Shown here one piece after another: positions 44,235 to 56,299 of a DNA stretch of 64,000 bases. The translations under genes and the position numbers were made by a program. The notes beneath the pieces are model-generated. The model did no database searches, had not been told where the DNA came from, and saw only the letters and a program-made list of their open reading frames with translations. Origin of the DNA: Merluccius polli (lineage: Eukaryota > Chordata > Actinopteri > Gadiformes > Merlucciidae); assembly GCA_030340625.1 (NCBI GenBank), contig JAOPHQ010000645.1:7501-71500 (forward strand). Reading direction: 5' to 3'. How positions within the stretch are numbered: position 1 is the stretch's first letter; each line of letters begins with the position of its first letter.

Positions 44235-47200
44235 CCTCTCTCCCTCCCCCCCTCTCTCTCTCTCTCTCTCTCGCTCTCTCTCTCTCTCTCCCCGTCTCTC
44301 CCTCCCTCTCCCTCTCTCTCTCTCCGCCTGTCTCTTCCGTTCTCCCGCTCACCTGCTTGAGTTGCGTCTCCGAGTTGACGTGCACGTCGCACGTTTCACA
44401 GTGAAACGTTTTGTTCTGCAGGCCCGTGGTCGACCTGGCGGGCGCCGCCGCCGCCGCCGCCGCCGGCTTGCCCTTGACCGCCGGCCGGGGGTAGGACTTG
44501 ATGGACCCCACCCCCGTCCGCGCCTCCAGCATGGTCTTGTGCTTCGTACCTGGACAGACAGACGGAAAGAAACACATGTTTTGTTACGTTTGTGTTGAAA
44601 TATACCGTCTATGGGCTTTTTTTCTTTTTCTTTTTTTTCCTCGCTAGTCTTTATCGCACCTATTTTTATTGCTCTCGTTTGTGGTTATTTATTTCTCTAG
44701 TTTCCTATCAAACCCGCAACCCTTCAGCCGAGAGTGGGAGCCCCCCCCCCCCACCCAGACGGTCCTCCTGTCCAGACACGACTGCAACTGCATTCGACTA
44801 ACTAACCAAACCTGTGTTCTGGTTCCTGGTATTGCTCTGCGTTCTTCTGGCCAGTTCCTTGTTGAAAGTAGGTCATGCAGGATTATTATTCTGTTGTAGT
44901 TACTCCAATTCTGACATTACGCTTTGATTGTTCGCAGCGTTCACTCGCAAGCCGATTTGAATGAGAACGTCTGCCACATGACTGAACGTACTCGCGGCTA
45001 CGTCTACATTCAGAAAGTGCTCGCTCGTAAGCCGAAGCGGCTTGCACTTCATTAAAGTATCCTTCGATTTGATTTGTGTCGCGTGTTTATGTTGTACTTG
45101 AGTACAGACTGCGCATACCTGCACCCGTTTTACGACCCGTTGTAAACTATGAGTTCTTTCATCGATTCACTTCTCTGACGTTTCCACTTAATTCCCATTA
45201 ATCCCACGCGTGGAGTCTAAACGTAACCGCATTGAGTTTAGCTAATGTACATTCGGATGATGCTCATAGCCACGGCTGAAACAAATAATGGGAGCGCTCA
45301 TGCATATTCAAAATCGATGTTTCCCCCCCCCCCGCGCTGGAAACCCTCGCCTACGGCATTTTGGAATCACTAAGGGGGGGAAAAATACACTGTCGAAATG
45401 GTGTTTGATTTGCAATAAAGCGAAGGAACTGGAGAAGCAAGCGGCTTATTTACATTTACAGTGGCCCCTTGGTCTCCTGGGCACCGGTTCAGTTCTCCTG
45501 CAATCGCTACAGACGTTCACAATCAATTAATGGACCCTGTGTTCAGACACACTGGGCCGCTGTTGCCAGGGGGAACCATTTTCTGCGCTGGCAGAAAAGC
45601 ATTTTCCCGTTAGCAGTTTGGCTCTGGGGCCCCCCTGGACAAACATGGCCTCTCCACCCCCACCCTCCTCCACCTCCCACTCTCCTCCTCCCCCACCTCC
45701 CACTCTCCTCCACCCCTACCTCCCAACCTCCTCCACCTCCCACCTGCTCCACCCCAACCTCCTCCACCTCCCACCACTGCCACCCCCACCTCCGCCACCC
45801 CCACCCTCTACCACCCCCCACCTCCCAACCTCCTCCACCTCCCACCTCACACTATCCTCCACCCCTACCTCCCCAACCTCCTCCACCTCCCCACCTCCTC
45901 CACCCCCAACCCTCCTCCACCCCCACCTCCCACTCTCCTCCACCCCTATCTCCCAACCTCCTCCACCTCCCCACCTCCTCCACCCTCCTCCACCCCCACC
46001 TCCCACTCTCCTCCACCCCTACCTCCCAACCTCCTCCTCTCACCTCCTCCTCCTCCACCTTTCACCTCCTCCACCCCCACCTCCTCCTCCTCCAACTCCC
46101 ACCTCTGCCACCCCCACCCTCCTCCACCTCCCACTCTCCTCCTCCCCCACCCTCCCACATCCTCCACCCCCCCACCTCCGCCACCCCCACCCTCTACCAC
46201 CCCTACCTCCCAACCTCCTCCACCTCCCACCTCCTCCACCCCTATCTCCCAACCGCCTCCTCTCCACTCCCACCTCCCAACCTCCTCCACCTCCCACCTC
46301 CTCCACCCTCCTCCACCCCCACCTCCCACTCTCCTCCACCCCTATCTCCCAACCTCCTCCACCTCCCACTTTCCTCCACCCCTATCCCCCCAACCTCCTC
46401 CATCTCCCAACCTCCTCCACCCCCACCTTCCACCCTCCTCCACCCCCCCCAACTCCTTCTCACCACTGTTGTGGGCTTCCAGCTGGGACGCGGAGTTGAC
46501 GGCGACCTTGCAGAGGGAGCAATAGAGGAGACGCTTGGCCTTCTCCTCCTCCGTCTCTCCGCCGGCTTCCCCTTCCCCCTCGCCGCCGCCACCACCACCT
46601 CCTTCTCCGTCCTCGGGCGTCGCCGCAGCGTCCGTTTCCATGGTTGCGGGCGAGCCGGGCTTCGACGCTCCTTCCTCCTCCTCGCCTCCTCCTCCTCCTC
46701 CTCCTCCATCTCCTCCCACTGAGGTAGTCTCGGGGTCCGTGCCCATGGGGGGAGGGGCCTCGGCGGCTAGCAGCGCTGGGGTGAAGGTCGGTTTGGTCAA
46801 GGCGGTCAGCATGGCGAGGGGCGGAGCCAGTCTCAGCACGGGCGACAGCGGCAGAGGAGCCGCGCCCGGGACGCCGTCTGCGGAGAGGGAGAGAACGTTG
46901 TGACCTTGTCAACGTTGTTACCCGCCAAAAATCAAACCTGTAAGTCTTTAAAGCCTTTTTAATAGCGCCGCCACACCCTCGTCGTACAGCGCTGATCGTT
47001 TGAGTTCAGACAGGTGATCATACGGTGTGATTTATAGATTTAAATTATATACTTATAGGACCGTTTATGGATACGGTGACGTAGGTCAGCGTGATGCAAA
47101 TGCTGTCTCCGAGTATTTTTATCCTCTGAAGAACGTCAGCCCAACCAGGTGTTCAAAGACCGGTCTATTCATGTGTTCATAACTATTGTATTCATGTATT

Positions 47201-49402
47201 CATACCATTCTGCAACCGCTCTCTTTCTATTCTCGTCAAGTCAGTTCATTTTAGTCGATTCTCTATCGCCGCCTCAATAAATAACAAAACCTCGCTGCCC
47301 TGTAAGACGAGAGGACCGGCCCTCCTACTGTACCATATTTAATCCGCCGTCAGACGACACCGCTGTAAGTAAAGTCCTTCCAACACATAACATTTGAACC
47401 ATGCTGCCAAAACAGCCAAGGGGATTAAAATAACAACGTTTCTGGGCAAAAGAAAGAGAGAAAGAAAGGAAGAAAGAAAGGAGGCAGTGGGTCGATGCAT
47501 TTCATCCCCCGGAGCAGCGCTGCACACAGAGGCTTCTGAAAAAACAGTCACTTATGAAAATGAAATTTAGCCCCGGATGACGTGCTGATCGATGGCGGTG
47601 TGTGTCTCTCTCTGCGGCCCCACAGTGCCGCGTCAGGCGCCGGCGTCCGGCCTCCGAGAGGAGCGCCGGTCGATAGTGAATTACGTTCACGCTACTTTTG
47701 TCAACGCTAACGTATGACTCTTATTTATCCCTGCCGGGGTCTGTCGATAGACGCGCGTTTCATCAAGAGTCATCGAGTGGTTCGTTAATGAATTCTATTA
47801 TGAATAACTTGGATATTACATAAATGTGATTATTGTTGTTGTTATTTGACTTTGCTCTGTAAAGTGTCTTTAGAAAAGGGCTATACAAATCAAATGTATT
47901 ATTCTTTTGGACTACTCATCAGTAGCCAGTGTGAGAGGAGAGGACAGGCATCTGTGGTTTTTATTATCATGATGATCAAATTAGTTTATTATGTTTAGTT
48001 TATCTTTTTCATGAAATCTGGTGACTCCATTTCTTTCGTCCAATTTTCAATTTAAAACTGATTTTGTTAATCATGGAAAACAAGCAATTTGATAGTAATG
48101 TGAGACATAAACATAATAAGATTTGTATTTTCGAACAAACCTGTGCCAAACTAACAGAAAAGGATAAATAGCTTTGGGAGAAAAACAGAAACCTGCCAAT
48201 CATAAATGATCATGAGAAGAATCCTTCAAAATAAAGGTCATTAACGTCATATCACTCACACTTCTTTGTCCAATCAAGCAGAAGAGCACGCTGAGCCCTT
48301 ATTGTGATGTGGCCCACCTTGTCACTTCTCATGAATAACGTGTTTTCCCTCTCCAGTGAAGAAGTGATGGAGCTCCGAACTTTGACCCCTTTCAATTGAA
48401 AAGCCCCGCCCACTGGCCCAGACTCGCCGCATGACGGCGTGCCAGCAAATCAGCCACCAAAACAAACAACTTTGCGGTCTCAGCCGTCACAATCTGTCCA
48501 TCCCAGGGCGCTCACCAGGGACTCCAGAGGCTGTCACCACACCTGTTTCTCTGGGCAGCTTGTCAACGCCGCCACCGCCACTGCCACCGCCACCACCACC
48601 ACCGCCACCGCCACTCCCATCCCCCGTTCTGGACGAGCGAGGAAGGAGCATCTTTGAGGGTTTTTCTTTTTTTTTTGAGGGGGGGGCGGGGCTTTGATTG
48701 ATGTGTTGTCACACTTGCTTAGCGAGTGAAACAAGCACACGGCAGAGCTACTGCTGGCACTCCTGGCCTTGATTTCGTCGGTCTGTGTTTGGTGGCGTTT
48801 GAGTTTATTTGACCGTGGCGGCGAGTTGAATTTGACACGCTTGCTAAAGTTCGGATCTAATTCGGAATAGAGCGTGTTGATTACAATCAGTTAACGTTTA
48901 CATGATCGGTGACGTTCTGATTGTATTCGATCTTAAGACAATTCACCCATCCTTCGATCTTATTCTGAATAACTTATGAAAGCTGCAATGTCATAAACTG
49001 AGTCCCGTCCTTCTACAAGAAGCCAAACCAACAGGGCTGGATCCTCCTCTGGAGGACTGTGTTCATGTAAACAGCTCATTCAGAACAGCTGCAGAATAAC
49101 CTTGGGGTGTTCAATTCCTTTTTTTTGATTGCGAGACGCAACCAGGGATATCGCAAACACATGCAAACTCATTCAGAATGATATTATTGTCGTCGTTCAG
49201 CCTCACCTGAATAACGCCTGTGTGTAAAAATAGTGAATGTCATGAAAGGGAGAATCGCCAGAGCGAGTCGGGTAACCTTGGCAACAAAACGCACAACAAA
49301 CTGAAGAGGAAAGTCAGGGTCCCACTGGCGTGTAAAACGTGTGTGTGTGTGTGCGCGTGCATGCATGTGTGTGCGCGCGCATGTGTGTGTGTGTGTGTAC
49401 GC

Positions 49403-49437
<35 letters not shown>

Positions 49438-51323
49438 CACAGGTATAGATGCATGACCTTTAAAGGACCTCTGGGAGGGAGAGCAGTGTCGGTAAGCCCC
49501 GGGACAGAAAGCTTTGGACAGCCACTAAGGGACCTCCATGGTAAACTATCTGTGTATTAGCCCTTGGGTTATGATGACCATAATATGTACGTATTTACCC
49601 TTACGCTTTGGGGACCATGAGGGTGCATGTTTTCACCCTTCATCGCGGGGACTGTGATAAAGCACGCTTTCGCCCCTTTGCATTACAACGTCCGCGATGT
49701 CATTCAAGAAGAGCTAACGGAGCCGTTGAACGTGCGGGACGGCGAGTACTTGGGCCGGCATGGGACGCCGCGCCCCCCCCCCCTCTCCACCGCCGTGGAT
49801 CCTGGATCCAGTAATCCATATGCCCACCCGCTGTGACCTAGTGGGCTCCCGGGAGAAGCCCCTGCGAAGAACTCAATCGCAGCTCGTTAATGGAGGTAAT
49901 GACTGTGATCAATCTCAAGTTGAGGTGGGTGTTTGGGGGGGGGAGCAAGGAGAACAAAGAGAGAGAGTGGGAGGGGGAGAGAGAGAGAGAGAGAGAGAGA
50001 GATTTCCCAAAAAATCTCAAGCGGAAAAAAACGCCTAATGAAAAAAGATAGGAGATTAATGGAGTGTTTGGTGAAAACGACAATAGGGGAGAGAAAAATG
50101 AGTTGGTGCATTTAGGGCAAAGAGGGGAGCTGAGCGGGAAGGCAGGAGACGGCTGGCGTTAAGGTGAAAGGGAACGCGCTGTTCTGTGCAATCTCCCAAA
50201 CAATATGGCTGTTAGCACCCTTAACCACCTTCGACGATTTTGGTGGCCTGGCACAAGCAGGGTCTCGATGTGCCTTGGCTCGCGTTTTGCGGCTGTATTA
50301 TTTTTAGCGGGGGAAAAAAGAGAGAGAGAGACGGTGAGTGGTTATCGTGACTCTCTCCCGGACGACCAATCATCATCTCCTGACTTTTTAATGCCTTTTT
50401 CGGCCTTAAATGTTTGAACCGAAGACTATTTATTACCTCCGCGGGCACCCTGTCATCCTCCCCCCTGTCTCTAGCCTCTCCAGTGTGTGAATACCTGGAT
50501 ACACCGGACCATCCTCTCTCTCTCTCTCTCTGGATAAGATGGAGCGGGCGGGCGGGTGGGGGGGGGAGGGAGAAAAAACCCCTTCGTTCTACAACCCTTC
50601 CACTCCACTTAGTCTCCCAGCCAATCATAGGGCTCCCCAGAGGTATGCCTACCTTCCTCAATGATGGAGGGATTAAGTTGTGTAATTAAAATGATCAGCC
50701 TCCATTATGGTGCCTTACCCAACTCAAAGGACACCAGTCCCCGAAGGCCCTTCTCCCTCTGACAGCTCGAATTACACCATTCATTATTTTATTTTTCCCC
50801 GTGTTTATTTCTTTGGCGGTCGCACCGCCGTTTCGGAGCGTGAAACCCACCAGAACCGCCGAGCGGAGCGCTTATGGGCTGTTTGAAAGACTGATGACGG
50901 CACGCGCGTAATTACTGCGCTTTGCGCTCCCAGATTACTGGGACTTTTTGTCGTGCGCGCCGTGCGTATCTTCTCTCAGTAGGGAAAACAAAGGAAACCT
51001 CTATCTGTCATCGCGGTCCCGGATCTGAATTCACCGTCCCTAAGTTCTCATCCCTCCCAGAGCGGGTTCTGAAATAACCACCTCACATCCCGTGGCCAAC
51101 TCCCCCTTTAAAAAAACACCAAAAAAAACAGGACACCTTCTCTTCGCACGAATGGCCCCTTAGGTATAGGCGAGCCCACCCAATCAAAATCCCCTTTTCC
51201 ACATCCCTTCAGACGTCTTTACAAAGCCGGGAAGACCGGCGAGGTATTTTTAGAAAGGAGGAATTAAATTCGATGGGGAAGGTGTGGAGAGGAGGTTTGT
51301 AGTTGAACACGTCCCAGCTCCCC

Positions 51324-51354
<31 letters not shown>

Positions 51355-51519
51355 ACATCCAACCCCCCCCCCCCCCCTCCCGCTGACAGTCGGCTCTGTA
51401 CAGCTGTTGGCCGGCCCCCCTGACGATGTGCTCTTTAATAGCTAATATCAGGGTACATTTCCTCACTCACTGGACCGGAACCCAGAGATGGCAGGGGGTT
51501 GCTGTGGGTGACGTTCTCC

Positions 51520-51554
<35 letters not shown>

Positions 51555-52774
51555 CTTATCTCCCTCTCTCTCTCTCTCTGTCCTTGACTTTGTCGGTTTG
51601 TTTTCCCTGTATGTCCATTTCTCTGTCTTTCTCTCTTGATTTTTCGGGATATCTCTGTCTCTCTCTCGCTCTCGTTCCCTCATCTTGTCATTTTCTCTCT
51701 GTGGATATTTCTGTCTTCCTCCTTTCCACCGTCTCTCTTGTTGTTCCCTCTCTGGCCTTGACTGTTGCTTGTTTTCTTTGTTCTCCCTGTACACTCCTGT
51801 CCCCCTCTCTGTATGTCTCTGTCCTACGCTTTTGGTTTCTGGGTCTCTCTCTCTCTCTCCCTCTCCCTCTCCCTCTCTGTCTCTCTCTCTCTCCCTCTCT
51901 CCCTCTCGTTGGTCTCTGTCCTTGACTGTTTTTGGTCTCCCACTGTCCCTGTCCCTCGGTATGTATCGGTCTCTCCGGACCATGTCCTCGCTCTCTATAT
52001 ATTTATGTACTAATCTATCGTTGTTCTCATTTTGTCGCCGTTTGGTTTCTGGGTATCGTTCTCCCTTTTCCATTTCTCTGTCCCTTTTGCATCTCTATCT
52101 CTGCCTCTCTCTGTCCTTGACTGTTTGTCAGTTGGTCTTTGTCTCTATCTTTATATTTCCATCACTCTTTTTGTCTGCATCTCTTTGCCTATTGGCCCCG
52201 TCTCCATCTAACTCCCTCTCTCTTTTTGCCACTTCTCTCTTTCTCTCCTTCTACATCTGTCTGTCCTTCTCATCCTATCTGGTCAATTCAATTAGAAAAT
52301 GATTTATTAACATGTCAGAAGAATGTGTCACGTTGGGTAGACAACAACTAAATTGTGTCTCTCTACTGCAGCGCATCTCTCTTTCCCCTTTCTCTCTCTC
52401 TCTCTCTTGATTTCATTTTCTGTCCCTATCTCTTCCAGCCCCACCCACCAGTCTCCCAATCCATCCCTCTTTCAATCTCACCTTGTCCCATCCCTGTCAT
52501 TCCCTGTTTGTCACTCTCTTCCCATCTCCCTCTCCCCTCTCTCTCTCTCGCTCTCCCTGGCACTGGTTGGAGAACACGGACACACGCGGACACACATGGA
52601 CACGCACACACGCTGCCTCCTGACGGGCGGTCCGTGAGTCACAGGCGGATCTATATTAGCTCACTGTGGCCAGCTGTCCATCTCCAAACACTCAACCACT
52701 CAACTCTGGAGAGAGAGAGGGAGGGAGAGAGACAGAGATAAGAGACAGGGATGGAGAGATGGAGAAGGAGGGGG

Positions 52775-52828
<54 letters not shown>

Positions 52829-54051
52829 TGAAGAGAGATGAAGAGAGATAAAGAGAGAGATGAAGAGAGACCAAGATGAAGGTAAATGAGAGAGAGAGAG
52901 ACGGGGAGGGGCAGACGGAGATGAAAAGAGAGAAAGATGAGATGAGGAGAGAGAGGTGCAGAAGGCCTGGCCCAGACCCAGCAGTTTAGAGACGCGACAA
53001 CCAATAGCAATAGAGCTCTCCTGCTCTCCCTATTGGTAACACCTCAACACAAACATACCACAGCTCTGCTCTGCCTGCCTGGAGACTTAGGAAAATCTCA
53101 TCTGGGAGCCTCATTCCAGACTGGAGCTCACCCCTGCAAGATGAAGTAATGTGTTTTCATAGTCACCCCCCCCTTGTCCTTTCTACACACACACACACAC
53201 ACACGCAGACACACACACACACACACACACACACGAATGCAGACACGCACGCACACACACACACATACACACACATCAACACACACACAGACATGCATGC
53301 ATGCGCACATACAATTTCATTCTCCATAGTGTTACTTCAAAAATGTATATCTATTCATAGAAAGACAACATTTTACTATTGGGTGCTTAAAAAAACATAA
53401 AGCCTGATGTAGGCTGGTGGCGTTGTAGAAGACATATGAACAGTGGATTATGATTCATTCAGTGTTGTGGAATAACAGCCCTTGTGATACTTAACAGCTA
53501 TTTTTATCAGGACATCGAAGGCCCCTGCGCTCCTATACTCTCCAAAAATGTAATTGTGGTAGTTTATCTCACGTTGTTTTCGGCTAATCTGTGCTCCACT
53601 ATTGTTCTCTTGTGTGACCCGGGCGTTTCCTTTCTTTCCGGCGAGCAGTTTACCGCTGATAGATACCGCCGCGGATAACGGCGCCTCTCCCCCTCCTCTC
53701 CAATTAATTCCTCTGTCATCGGAGGAGCGCATTAATATTCATTATGCGGTGTCGCGACGCAAGTGCCAAACTGCCACCCACTCCGGCGCATCTAGTAACG
53801 ATAGCACTACTAATACCGCCGCTGTCTGTGAAAAAAAAAAAAACGTTGCGGTGGCGGGACCCCTTCTCGTGATGAATGGCCGCTTGCCTGGGTGTTGACG
53901 CGGCTCGAGTGTCGGGTTGGTTCTGGGTCCCATGGCTGCCTTTAGAGCCGCGCGCGCCGCAGGATGTTTTCTTAGCGTCGCTACGCGTGCCAAGCCCTAA
54001 ATGTGTGACGGTGATAAAGCAGGGTTTATGGTCAGGAGTCTCGCTCTCTCC

Positions 54052-54120
<69 letters not shown>

Positions 54121-56295
54121 ATGCATGGTAGGAGAACCAGGTAAGGGAGGTACTGGCAGGATCTCAGGAGGGCCTTGTGTGCTTCTTGTGTTTTCAGTTG
54201 TTTTAATTCAGAAGAAACAGCAGTGGGTGACAAGCTTCCTGTGTGCTTTACACCTTCTCTCCCCCAAGAGAGAGAGAGAGAGAGCTACATGGGCTCTGTT
54301 GGAGGAGCATTAAAAGTGTGGTGGTGTAAAATATGGAGATGAAGCTTCGCTGGAAGCTCGTTGGGAATCGCAGACGAGCCACTCGAGCCGCCGGAGGAGG
54401 GAAAGACTTGGTATGGGACATATTCTATTTTTATAGTTTTCATGACGATTTTTGTTGTCATAAAATATCTCACGAAGCTAAATGTCTCCCTCAGAAGTAC
54501 ACTTCCCGAAGACATTTTTGTGGCATTTTTTGTCAAACAATCTTAAAACCGTTAACCACAAAAAAAAGGCTTTCTTAATCCCTGCCAACAAAACCAGCCA
54601 CTTAATTTCCATAATCTTGTGTTGTGGTGAAACCCACGAACAACACGTCAGCGCTGGGGTGGATTTTGTTTAATATATTGACTGCAGGCAGGATCTGGAT
54701 CCAGCCGCCAGGGACTGAGATGTAGGTCATGGTGTTATGGTGGCATGTTCATTTTAATACATGTCCCTGGTTAAGATACTGGTGGTCGACTCACATGTTT
54801 ATTCAGTTTATTCATTAGATCAGGGGTTCCCAACCCTTTTTTTCAATCAGCGCCCCCTCAGGGTTAACTTTGGCAGTACATCCCCCCCCTAACTCCCACT
54901 CATGGAGACAGATATCTGTGGGTTTGATGGAGAAAGAATAAACCCAAACTGTACATAATCCAAGCTGTACTGGCTGCATTTTGTCTTCATAACGTGGGAC
55001 ATTTTGCGTATTACTGTAGAAACGGGATGTTTATTCAATTGAAACTTCATTGTTTGATGCAGATCTAGCTGTCGATAGTTTGCTGGAGAAGACGTTGCGA
55101 GGCGGAAGCTATCTCTGCAACGAAAGGTCGTAACCAACATAACCGTTTTCAACGAAATGACAACAATAAAAACCCAAACCAACTGTTTTTAAATCCATTT
55201 TATTTTCAATTCGCTTAAATCAAACTGTTAGATCGACCCCTGAAATCTCCGGTATGGAACTAAGGCTATGGGCGGGCTGACAAGCTAGATCAGCCAATAA
55301 GAAGCTAGAAATAGGTTTGATTAATGTTCATCCGATCCTGGACTTTGCCGCGTCCCCCTTTCAGCTGAAAACAGAGAATATTCTCTGCGTGTAATGTGAT
55401 GAATACCAGAATTATTCAACAAACGCCACCTCTTGACTCTTAACGCCCACTGGGGGAGCGGTACCGCCCCTGTTGAGAAACCCTATTCTCAGCCAATCTC
55501 TTCTAGAAACCATGACAACTCAATCTAACTACATTGTAAATGCCCCCTGGGTGGGGAAATTGAATGCACCACTAAAAAAAATGCAGTTGTCATGGATATC
55601 TAGACGAGATTGCTCTTTCACCGAATAGGAACAATAATAAATGAGCTATCGTGGCCCAGGGATCACTATGAATGAGTCCATTGTGCCCGAGAGGAAATGA
55701 TCTGCAATAATGAAGGTTATAGTAAAATCTCAGCCTAATTTTGGGTGATAATCAGGTCTATTTACATGAAGTTGAAGGCCGAAACAGCTGATTGTTGAGT
55801 TGCACTCGTGTATTGCAGACGTGGCAACAGCGATCTTCTGAAAAACCTCAATGATTATGGCGTCCATCATGTTAAGTCATATCACAGCGGTTTATACTCC
55901 AAAAGGATGACATCATGTCATGACAACGTGTACGCGTCCAAACCTCTCTCCTCTATTAATCAAACCGACCATGGCCGCCAGCGTAGCGCCGGTACATCTA
56001 ATATGGCCGTAATTAGCTTCCCCGCGACACATGGTGAAAGAAAAGTCACGGCACACAACACACAGATGCTTGTCGGTTTTGGACGACACAACTCGAGCCG
56101 TAAAAGAAAAAAAAAAAGTTCCTTACCTTTCCTGTCGGCATCATTGGGGCTTTGCGACATGTTGATGCCCTTGGCGTTTTCTTGCTTGGCTGTTTCCTTG
56201 GCAACCGCTGAGCCTTTCAGCCTGGTCTTTGGAGCGCCGTGGGCCTTTAACTTCTTGGCGTGTTTGGTTCCCTTATAGTGGGCCAGCGCCTGGCT
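40505..56295 (-). CDS. znf385d: Zinc finger protein 385D, last five coding exons (5' end outside window)
   Basis: Exons on the minus strand: 56127-56295, 46464-46877, 44353-44549, 42154-42255, 40505-40822; phases agree throughout and give 399 residues plus stop. The first visible exon starts inside zinc finger 1 (SQALAHYKGTKHAKKLKA). Exon 2 ends with finger 2 (EEEKAKRLLYCSLCKVAVNS...EAHNSG). Exon 3 carries TKHKTMLEAR and finger 3 (FHCETCDVHVNSETQLKQ). Exon 4 has HISSRRHKDRAAGKP, and the last exon ends ALLRPAPGPVR...VLFAPY. KRLLYCSLCKVAVNSASQL and RRHKDRAAGKP match ZNF385D better than the B paralogue, from memory. The matrin/U1-type fingers suggest RNA or DNA binding in the nucleus. Additions relative to the human protein: two poly-Gly/Glu tracts in exon 2, an Ala run in exon 3 and an octapeptide repeat in the last exon. 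Upstream exons were not found up to the right edge. Confidence 0.9.
40625..40720 (-). repeat. znf385d: 24-bp coding minisatellite in the last znf385d exon
   Basis: It encodes GHAHHLAA, GHAHHLTT, GHAHHLTT and GHPPHHLP in succession. In the human protein, as I recall it, the same place has only a short Ala-rich linker, so this is a lineage-specific in-frame expansion. Confidence 0.8.
43770..43975. repeat. CT microsatellite in znf385d intron
   Basis: About 200 bp of CT with GTCTCT variants. The purine strand is the znf385d sense strand. Confidence 0.95.
44148..44340. repeat. CT/CCCT tract adjoining a znf385d splice donor
   Basis: It ends about 12-20 bases from the exon border at 44353, so on the sense strand the intron starts GTGAGCGGGAG and runs straight into about 190 bases of GA-rich repeat. 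Confidence 0.95.
45652..46452. repeat. 800-bp CTCCTCCACC/CCCACCTCC minisatellite adjoining a znf385d splice donor
   Basis: The plus strand is almost free of G: drifting units of CTCCTCCACCTCCCAC. On the znf385d sense strand this is about 800 bases of GGTGGGAGGTGGAGGAGG, beginning about 12 bases inside the intron after the exon ending at 46464. The 417-codon proline-rich plus-strand frame and the glycine/tryptophan/glutamate-rich minus frames are artefacts. Confidence 0.95.
46900..56120 (-). other. znf385d: Large znf385d intron
   Basis: No exon was found. It contains a GT-rich block (49338-49436), poly-G/C runs (51320-51376), CT-rich sequence (51517-52560), GA repeat (52706-52955), CA blocks (53186-53290), a CT-TA compound repeat (54044-54120) and a possible hAT remnant (54821-55484). 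A SINE/LINE-like tail (CTGTAAAGTGTCTTTAGAAA and on to CTATACAAAT) is at about 47858-47895. Confidence 0.7.
54821..55484. mobile_element. Possible hAT-like element remnant
   Basis: The left end CAGGGGTTCCCAACCC and the right end, read in reverse complement as TAGGGTTTCTCAACAGGGG, resemble the terminal repeats of Charlie-like hAT elements, and both are followed inward by CGCCCC-type sequence. No matching 8-bp target duplication was seen, so the right boundary is uncertain. Confidence 0.4.
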
Positions 56296-56299
56296 CTGC

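Noticed and set aside
45469..46722. 417-codon proline/threonine-rich plus-strand frame, and glycine-rich minus frames
   Set aside because: They translate the CTCCTCCACC minisatellite and the antisense of a znf385d exon; low complexity only.
51435..52302. Long frames in the CT-rich stretch at 51.5-52.6 kb (both strands)
   Set aside because: Drifted CT/GA repeat; charged or serine-leucine low complexity with no motif.
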